This document shows, piece by piece, positions 1 to 3,935 of a stretch of DNA of 5,235 nt. The notes under the pieces were generated by a model. It was given only the letters and a program-made list of their open reading frames with translations. It ran no database searches and was not told where the DNA came from. The DNA is from Clostridiales bacterium (GTDB lineage: Bacteria; Bacillota_A; Clostridia; Oscillospirales; Acutalibacteraceae), in assembly GCA_009774735.1 (NCBI GenBank), contig VSOH01000125.1, positions 1 to 5,235 on the forward strand. Direction: 5' to 3'. Positions within the stretch are counted from its first letter, which is position 1, and the number at the start of each line of letters is the position of its first letter. Both the position numbers and the translations under genes were made by a program.

Positions 1-1041
1 GGTGCAAAGGTTATTCTTTGCTCACATCTCGGCAGACCAAAGGGTGAATATAAGCCTGAGTTCAGCCTTGCTCCTGTTGCTAAGAAGCTCAGCGAGTATC
101 TCGGCACAGAGGTTAAGCTTGCTGAGGATGCAGAGGTAGTCGGCGAAAATGCTAAGGCTATTGCTGCCGAGCTTAAGGACGGCGAGGTTATGCTCCTCGA
201 GAATGTTCGTTACAGAAAAGAAGAAACAAAGAACGAAGAGAACTTCTCAAAAGAGCTTGCGTCACTTGCTGATATTTTTGTTAACGATGCATTCGGTACT
301 GCACATAGAGCACACTGCTCAACCACAGGTGTTGCATCCTATTTGCCTGCAGTTTGCGGTTATCTGATTCAGAAGGAAATCAAGTTTATGGGCGGTGCTC
401 TTGCCGAGCCTAAAAGACCGCTTGTTGCAATCCTCGGCGGTGCTAAGGTTTCAGACAAAATCGGTGTTATCTCTAATCTGATTGAAAAGTGCGACACAAT
501 CATTATCGGCGGCGGTATGGCTTATACCTTTATGAAGTTCTTAGGTCACAACATCGGTGATTCTCTTCTTGAGGCTGACTGGGTTGAAAAGGCAGGCGAA
601 ATGATGAAGTCTGCTGAAGAAAAGGGTGTTAAGTTCCTTATCCCTGTTGATAACAAGGTTGGTAAGGAGTATGATGAAAACACTGAATCACAGATTGTTA
701 ACAGTGACGAAATTCCTGACGGCTGGATGGGTCTTGATATTGGTCCTAAGACGCAGGAAATATTTGCCGATGCAATCAAGGGTGCAGGCACTGTTATCTG
801 GAATGGTCCTATGGGTGTTTCTGAGTGGGATAACTTTGCAGCAGGTACAATCTGCGTAGCTAAGGCTGTTGCAGAGAGCGGTTCAATCTCAGTTATCGGT
901 GGCGGTGACTCAGTTGCTGCTGTTACAAAGCTTGGCTTTGCTGATAAGATGAGCCATATCTCAACAGGCGGCGGTGCTTCTCTTGAGTTCCTTGAGGGTA
1001 AGGATTTACCGGGTATTTGTGCTTTACAGGACAAATACTGA
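1..1041 (+). CDS. pgk: Phosphoglycerate kinase, 5'-truncated by window edge
   Basis: Phosphoglycerate kinase transfers the acyl phosphate of 1,3-bisphosphoglycerate to ADP, giving 3-phosphoglycerate and ATP; it is a cytoplasmic glycolytic enzyme. The reading frame is open from base 1 and ends at TGA 1039-1041, giving 346 visible residues. Compared with the usual ~395-400, roughly the first 50 are missing, so the first in-frame ATG (base 190) is internal and not the start. Family signatures seen, numbered within the fragment: SHLGRPKG at 8-15 (substrate-binding His/Arg), LLENVRYRKEE near 65-75, NDAFGTAHRAH at 95-105, GGAKVSDKI from 146, GGGMAYTF near 170, WNGPMGVSE at 267-275 and GGGDSVAAV from 300 (nucleotide-binding glycine loop), then STGGGASLEFLEG at 321-333. 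One oddity is Ser where most bacterial enzymes have Phe in NGPMGVFE. tpiA follows 159 bp downstream on the same strand. Identity is very secure. Confidence 0.98.
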   Translation, partial: GAKVILCSHLGRPKGEYKPEFSLAPVAKKLSEYLGTEVKLAEDAEVVGENAKAIAAELKDGEVMLLENVRYRKEETKNEENFSKELASLADIFVNDAFGTAHRAHCSTTGVASYLPAVCGYLIQKEIKFMGGALAEPKRPLVAILGGAKVSDKIGVISNLIEKCDTIIIGGGMAYTFMKFLGHNIGDSLLEADWVEKAGEMMKSAEEKGVKFLIPVDNKVGKEYDENTESQIVNSDEIPDGWMGLDIGPKTQEIFADAIKGAGTVIWNGPMGVSEWDNFAAGTICVAKAVAESGSISVIGGGDSVAAVTKLGFADKMSHISTGGGASLEFLEGKDLPGICALQDKY

Positions 1042-1042
1042 T

Positions 1043-1171
1043 TTTTGATTGTTTCTCTTGCCCTTATGCTTCGTATCGTTAAAATTCCATTCGGTCACAT
1101 ACACAAGGTATGTTCCCCCTCAGTGAAATTTTAACAAAGCCTTGCCTAAGAACAAAATCAGCTAATCAAAA
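1043..1171. repeat. Nested imperfect palindrome filling the pgk-tpiA gap (possible small repeat element)
   Basis: Three inverted-repeat layers share nearly the same centre (about 1105-1107). The outer ends are TTTTGATT (1043-1050) and AATCAAAA (1164-1171). The middle arms are GTTAAAATTCCA (1078-1089) and TGAAATTTTAAC (1124-1135), with one mismatch. The inner hairpin is ACATAC (1097-1102) and GTATGT (1108-1113), with a 5-base loop. The stretches between layers pair only weakly. No T tract follows any stem, so it is a poor intrinsic terminator. No convincing target-site duplication was found and there is no ORF inside. The layout is that of a miniature inverted-repeat element or a degenerate intergenic palindromic repeat; it could also act as an mRNA structure between the two genes. 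The palindrome is seen directly, whereas its nature is inference. Confidence 0.5.
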
Positions 1172-1200
1172 TTAATATAGATAATAAGAGGTATAAAGAA

Positions 1201-1968
1201 ATGAATAAAGATTTAAGAAAAGCAGTTATTGCAGGTAACTGGAAAATGAACAATACACCTGCACAGACAACTGCACTCATTAATGAAATGAAACCACTTG
1301 TTGCAGGTGCAGACTGTGATGTTGTTCTTTGTGTACCATTTGTTGATGTTCCTGCAGCTGTTGAGGCTGCAAAGGACTCAAACATCAAAATCGGTGCAGA
1401 GAATGTTCACTTTAAAGACAGCGGTGCTTACACAGGCGAGGTTTCAGCAGATATGCTCCTTGAGCTTGGTGTTGAGTATGTCGTTATCGGTCACAGTGAA
1501 AGAAGACAGTATTTCGGTGAAACAGATCAGACAGTTAACCTTCGCACTCTTAAGGCTCTTGAAAAGGGACTTAAGCCAATCGTTTGTGTTGGTGAAACTC
1601 TTGAGCAGAGAGAGCTTGGTTATACAGAAACTCTTTTAAAGTATCAGACAAAAATGGCTCTTACAAATGTTACTGCTGACCAGCTTAAAGATGTTATTAT
1701 TGCTTATGAGCCTGTATGGGCAATCGGCACAGGTGTAACTGCTACTGCTGACCAGGCTGATGAGGGTAACGGATATGTTCGTCAGGCTATTGCTGAGGCT
1801 TATGGCGAGGATGCTGCTCAGGCTGTTACAATTCAGTACGGCGGCTCAATGAACGCTACGAATGCTGATGAGCTTGTTTCAAAGGTTAATGTTGACGGCG
1901 GACTTATCGGTGGTGCTTCACTTAAGGCTGAGGATTTTTCAATCATCGTTAAGGCTGCAAGCAAATAA
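1201..1968 (+). CDS. tpiA: Triosephosphate isomerase
   Basis: Triosephosphate isomerase interconverts dihydroxyacetone phosphate and glyceraldehyde 3-phosphate in glycolysis, normally as a cytoplasmic homodimer of TIM barrels. The 255-residue product has the usual family length. The start is supported by AAGAGG at 1186-1191, nine bases before the ATG, and by the N-terminal strand motif AGNWKMN. Catalytic residues are present: Asn13 and Lys15 in GNWKMN, His98 in VIGHSERR and the general base Glu170 in AYEPVWAIGTG (168-178). The phosphate-binding segments YGGSMN (213-218) and GLIGGASL (234-241) are also intact. One oddity is the C-terminal hinge of flexible loop 6, which reads G-V-T-A-T where most bacterial enzymes have Lys in place of Val. 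The gene lies between pgk and gpmI on the same strand, fitting a glycolytic cluster. No convincing promoter of its own was found in the upstream gap, so read-through from pgk is plausible. Confidence 0.98.
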   Translation: MNKDLRKAVIAGNWKMNNTPAQTTALINEMKPLVAGADCDVVLCVPFVDVPAAVEAAKDSNIKIGAENVHFKDSGAYTGEVSADMLLELGVEYVVIGHSERRQYFGETDQTVNLRTLKALEKGLKPIVCVGETLEQRELGYTETLLKYQTKMALTNVTADQLKDVIIAYEPVWAIGTGVTATADQADEGNGYVRQAIAEAYGEDAAQAVTIQYGGSMNATNADELVSKVNVDGGLIGGASLKAEDFSIIVKAASK

Positions 1969-1982
1969 TTAATTTGATTATC

Positions 1983-2013
1983 TGGGTGGGTTATTCCCAC
2001 CCATTTAGTTTAG
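1983..2013 (+). terminator. GC hairpin with weak T tract between tpiA and gpmI (leaky terminator or mRNA stabiliser)
   Basis: A perfect 8-bp stem, TGGGTGGG (1983-1990) paired with CCCACCCA (1996-2003), closes a 5-base loop TTATT. It begins 15 bases after the tpiA stop. The following bases are TTTAGTTTAG, an interrupted T tract, so termination is probably partial. Because gpmI starts only 37 bases beyond the stem and no clear promoter lies between, the hairpin more likely reduces read-through or protects the upstream mRNA 3' end than stops transcription completely. The stem is seen; the function is inferred. Confidence 0.55.
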
Positions 2014-2040
2014 AGGACTTAATTTGGAGGACATTATATT

Positions 2041-3576
2041 ATGAAAAAACCTGTAGTACTTTGTATTATGGACGGTTTCGGCAAGAATGACAGCGATTAC
2101 GGCAACGCTGTTACTGCCGCAAATAAAGTAAACCTTGACAGAATTATGGCTGAAAATCCATACACCTATATCGGTGCATCAGGTATGAATGTCGGTTTGC
2201 CTGACGGTCAGATGGGTAATTCTGAGGTTGGTCATACCAATATCGGTGCCGGTAGAATCGTTTATCAGGAGCTTACAAGAATAACAAAATCAATTGAGGA
2301 TGGCGATTTCTTTGAAAATGAGGCAATGAAAACTGCTGTTCAGAACGCAATTGACAACGGCACATCCCTTCACCTTATGGGCCTTATGAGCAACGGCGGT
2401 GTCCATTCTCATAATTCACATATCTGGGCAATTGTTGAGCTTGCTAAGAAAATGGGACTTGAAAAGGTTTATCTTCACTGCATTATGGATGGCCGTGATG
2501 TTCCGCCGACAAGCGGTAAGGATTTTGTTGCAGAAGCAATTGAAAAGCTGAATGAAATCGGTGTAGGTAAGGTAGCTACTGTTGTTGGCAGATACTATGC
2601 GATGGACAGAGATAATAACTGGGACAGAGTGAAAAAGGCTTATGATGCACTTGTATTTGGTGAGGGTATCAAGGCACTTGACCCTGTCAAGGCTATTGAG
2701 GAAAGCTATGAAAAGGTTGATGCTGATGGTAAAAACGTAACCGATGAGTTCATTGAGCCAACCATATGCCTTGAAAATGAAGGCAGAATCAGTGCTAAGG
2801 ACAGCGTTGTATTTTTCAACTTCCGTCCTGACAGAGCAAGAGAAATCACAAGAACCTTTGTTGATGATGCTTTCACAGGCTTTGAAAGAGAGCGTATGGA
2901 GCTTACCTATGTTTGTATGACACAGTATGATGTAACAATGCCGAATGTACTTGTTGCATTCAAGCCGCAGAGCCTGAATAATACACTCGGTGAGTACCTT
3001 GCTGAGAATAATATGACTCAGCTCAGAATTGCTGAAACAGAGAAATATGCGCACGTAACCTTCTTCTTCAACGGTGGTGTTGAGGCTGTTAATGAGGGTG
3101 AGGACAGAATTCTTATCCCTTCACCAAAGGTTGCAACCTATGACCTTAAGCCTGAAATGAGTGCTTACGAGGTTTCCGAAAAGCTTGATGAAGCAGTACT
3201 TTCAGGAAAATACGATGTAATCATTGTTAACTTTGCGAACTGCGATATGGTTGGTCATACAGGAATTTTTGACGCAGCAGTTGCTGCTGTTGAGGCTGTT
3301 GATAAATGTGTTGGCTCACTTTATGATGCCGTTGTAAAAATGGGCGGCTGCCTGTTTATTACTGCTGACCATGGTAATGCTGATATGATGAAGGAGCCTG
3401 ACGGCTCTCCATTCACAGCCCACACAACTAATCCTGTTCCTTTTGTTGCCGCAAACTGCGGTGAGGGTACAGAGCTTCGTGAGGGCGGCAAGCTTTGCGA
3501 TATTGCACCGACAATGCTTAAAATGCTCGGTCTTGCTCAGCCTGATGAAATGACAGGAGAGTCACTGATTAAATAA
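2041..3576 (+). CDS. gpmI: 2,3-bisphosphoglycerate-independent phosphoglycerate mutase
   Basis: This cytoplasmic enzyme interconverts 3-phosphoglycerate and 2-phosphoglycerate through a phosphoserine intermediate and needs two metal ions, usually Mn2+. The 511-residue product matches the family length of about 510-515. The metal and catalytic residues of the alkaline-phosphatase superfamily are all visible: Asp11 in CIMDGFG, nucleophile Ser61 in MGNSEVGH, Asp402 and His406 in NCDMVGHTG, Asp443 and His444 in TADHGNAD, and His461 in TAHTTNPVP. The inserted transferase domain (about residues 77-310) carries His122, GRDVPP (151-156), Arg184 and Arg190 in GRYYAMDRD, and NFRPDRARE with Arg262 and Arg265. 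Lys335 in ETEKYAHVTFF is also present. The start is fixed by GGAGG at 2026-2030, ten bases before ATG. The gene follows tpiA by 72 bp and ends at a strong terminator, so it is the last gene of the glycolytic cluster. Confidence 0.98.
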   Translation: MKKPVVLCIMDGFGKNDSDYGNAVTAANKVNLDRIMAENPYTYIGASGMNVGLPDGQMGNSEVGHTNIGAGRIVYQELTRITKSIEDGDFFENEAMKTAVQNAIDNGTSLHLMGLMSNGGVHSHNSHIWAIVELAKKMGLEKVYLHCIMDGRDVPPTSGKDFVAEAIEKLNEIGVGKVATVVGRYYAMDRDNNWDRVKKAYDALVFGEGIKALDPVKAIEESYEKVDADGKNVTDEFIEPTICLENEGRISAKDSVVFFNFRPDRAREITRTFVDDAFTGFERERMELTYVCMTQYDVTMPNVLVAFKPQSLNNTLGEYLAENNMTQLRIAETEKYAHVTFFFNGGVEAVNEGEDRILIPSPKVATYDLKPEMSAYEVSEKLDEAVLSGKYDVIIVNFANCDMVGHTGIFDAAVAAVEAVDKCVGSLYDAVVKMGGCLFITADHGNADMMKEPDGSPFTAHTTNPVPFVAANCGEGTELREGGKLCDIAPTMLKMLGLAQPDEMTGESLIK

Positions 3577-3578
3577 CA

Positions 3579-3627
3579 AAAAGGATTATGTTTAGACAAA
3601 ATTCTAAACATAATCCTTTTATTTTTT
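3579..3627. terminator. Bidirectional intrinsic terminator between gpmI and the converging XRE gene
   Basis: An uninterrupted 18-bp stem pairs AAAAGGATTATGTTTAGA (3579-3596) with its exact complement at 3603-3620 around the loop CAAAAT. On the plus strand it starts two bases after the gpmI stop and is followed by ATTTTTTG, a good T tract. On the minus strand the stem is followed by TGTTATTT, after the four T residues at its base, so it can also terminate the XRE transcript. The XRE stop codon (complement of 3619-3621) lies at the base of the right arm, so one structure is shared by both converging genes. Confidence 0.9.
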
Positions 3628-3825
3628 GTCACTGAGTCCAAGAAGATAATCAGCACTTACATTATAAAATTTACATAGTGTAATTAAGTGCTCTATCGGA
3701 AGACAGCGTTTTCCGTTTTCATACATTCCGTAAGCTTGCCCTGTTATATTCAGCACATTTGCTAAATCTTCCTGTCGCAAGTCATTATCTGTTCTTAAGT
3801 CAAACATCCGTTTTCTGTAATCCAT
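3619..3825 (-). CDS. Small XRE/Cro-family helix-turn-helix transcriptional regulator
   Basis: This is a 68-residue single-domain DNA-binding protein of the XRE/Cro/CI (HTH_3) family. The start at ATG 3825-3823 is chosen because the family fold begins at MDYRKRMFDLR and a GGTGAT ribosome-binding-like sequence lies just upstream. An in-frame ATG 19 codons earlier (3882) lies inside the promoter/operator palindromes, and the extension has no family resemblance. Features seen include the first helix (about 3-13) and the turn-scaffold RQEDLANVLNI (17-27). The recognition helix region is TGQAYGMYENGKR (28-40), with the typical YENGKR ending. The tail LCKFYNVSADYLLGLSDK is also typical; FYNVSADYLLG is a hallmark of this family in Firmicutes. 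There is no ligand-binding or dimerisation domain beyond the HTH. The gene is divergent from the secreted-protein gene at 3936, and two palindromes in the shared intergenic region are likely binding sites. Repression of that gene and autoregulation are inferred. Confidence 0.9.
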   Translation of the reverse strand: MDYRKRMFDLRTDNDLRQEDLANVLNITGQAYGMYENGKRCLPIEHLITLCKFYNVSADYLLGLSDKK

Positions 3826-3841
3826 ATCATCACCATTAATT

Positions 3842-3870
3842 AATATAAAACAAAATGTTTGTTTTATATT
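3842..3870. promoter_or_regulatory. 29-bp perfect palindrome upstream of the XRE gene (second candidate operator)
   Basis: Perfect 13-bp arms at 3842-3854 and 3858-3870 flank the trinucleotide ATG. The arms contain AAACAA/TTGTTT, the hexamer also found in the neighbouring 19-bp palindrome, although the inverted hexamers are 5 bp apart here and 1 bp apart there. The site lies 17-45 bp upstream of the XRE start codon and overlaps the first two bases of the plus-strand -35 box. That position suits autoregulation of the XRE gene and could also affect the plus-strand promoter. No clear minus-strand -35/-10 pair could be assigned; TATAAA (complement of 3863-3868) is a possible -10 with a poor -35. 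Confidence 0.6.
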
Positions 3871-3897
3871 GACATCAAACAACTTGTTTGATATAAT
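3869..3897 (+). promoter_or_regulatory. Consensus sigma-A promoter for the secreted-protein gene
   Basis: TTGACA (3869-3874) and TATAAT (3892-3897) both match the housekeeping sigma consensus at all six positions and are separated by the optimal 17 bp. The predicted transcription start is near A3904, giving a 5' leader of about 32 bases before the ATG at 3936. The upstream sequence is very A+T rich and could act as an UP element. A promoter this close to consensus would be strong unless repressed, in keeping with the palindrome embedded in its spacer. Confidence 0.88.
3874..3892. promoter_or_regulatory. 19-bp perfect operator palindrome in the promoter spacer
   Basis: ATCAAACAA (3874-3882), a central C (3883) and TTGTTTGAT (3884-3892) form a perfect inverted repeat. 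It runs exactly from the last base of the -35 box to the first base of the -10 box. A dimeric HTH protein bound here would block RNA polymerase directly. The size and symmetry suit an XRE-family dimer, and the divergent XRE gene next door is the obvious candidate ligand. The palindrome and its position are seen; the binding partner is inferred. Confidence 0.75.
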
Positions 3898-3922
3898 AGA
3901 CTTACGACGATAATATTTTATA

Positions 3923-3928
3923 AAGGAG
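3923..3928 (+). promoter_or_regulatory. Ribosome binding site fixing the secreted-protein start
   Basis: AAGGAG lies seven bases before ATG 3936, an optimal Shine-Dalgarno arrangement. It sets the start immediately ahead of a classical signal peptide (MKK followed by a hydrophobic stretch). Confidence 0.85.
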
Positions 3929-3935
3929 AATCAGT

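Noticed and set aside
546..1034. 162-codon open frame on the minus strand
   Set aside because: It is antisense to the well-supported pgk gene, has no recognisable domain, and its Pro/Ser-rich composition is typical of a complement-strand shadow.
190..1041. pgk starting at ATG 190
   Set aside because: The frame is open upstream to base 1 and encodes conserved phosphoglycerate kinase sequence (SHLGRPKG), so ATG 190 is internal.
1142..1178. Possible tpiA promoter (TTGCCT ... TAATAT)
   Set aside because: The spacing between the boxes is 25 bp, and alternatives at 15-17 bp have poor -10 matches, so no promoter can be supported.
2416..3054. 212-codon open frame on the minus strand
   Set aside because: It is antisense to gpmI, whose catalytic motifs are intact across the whole stretch. 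It lacks a credible ribosome binding site and any family motif.
3842..3892. CRISPR-like or phage attachment repeat array
   Set aside because: There are only two palindromes, they are not identical, and they sit precisely on promoter elements. Operators explain them better.
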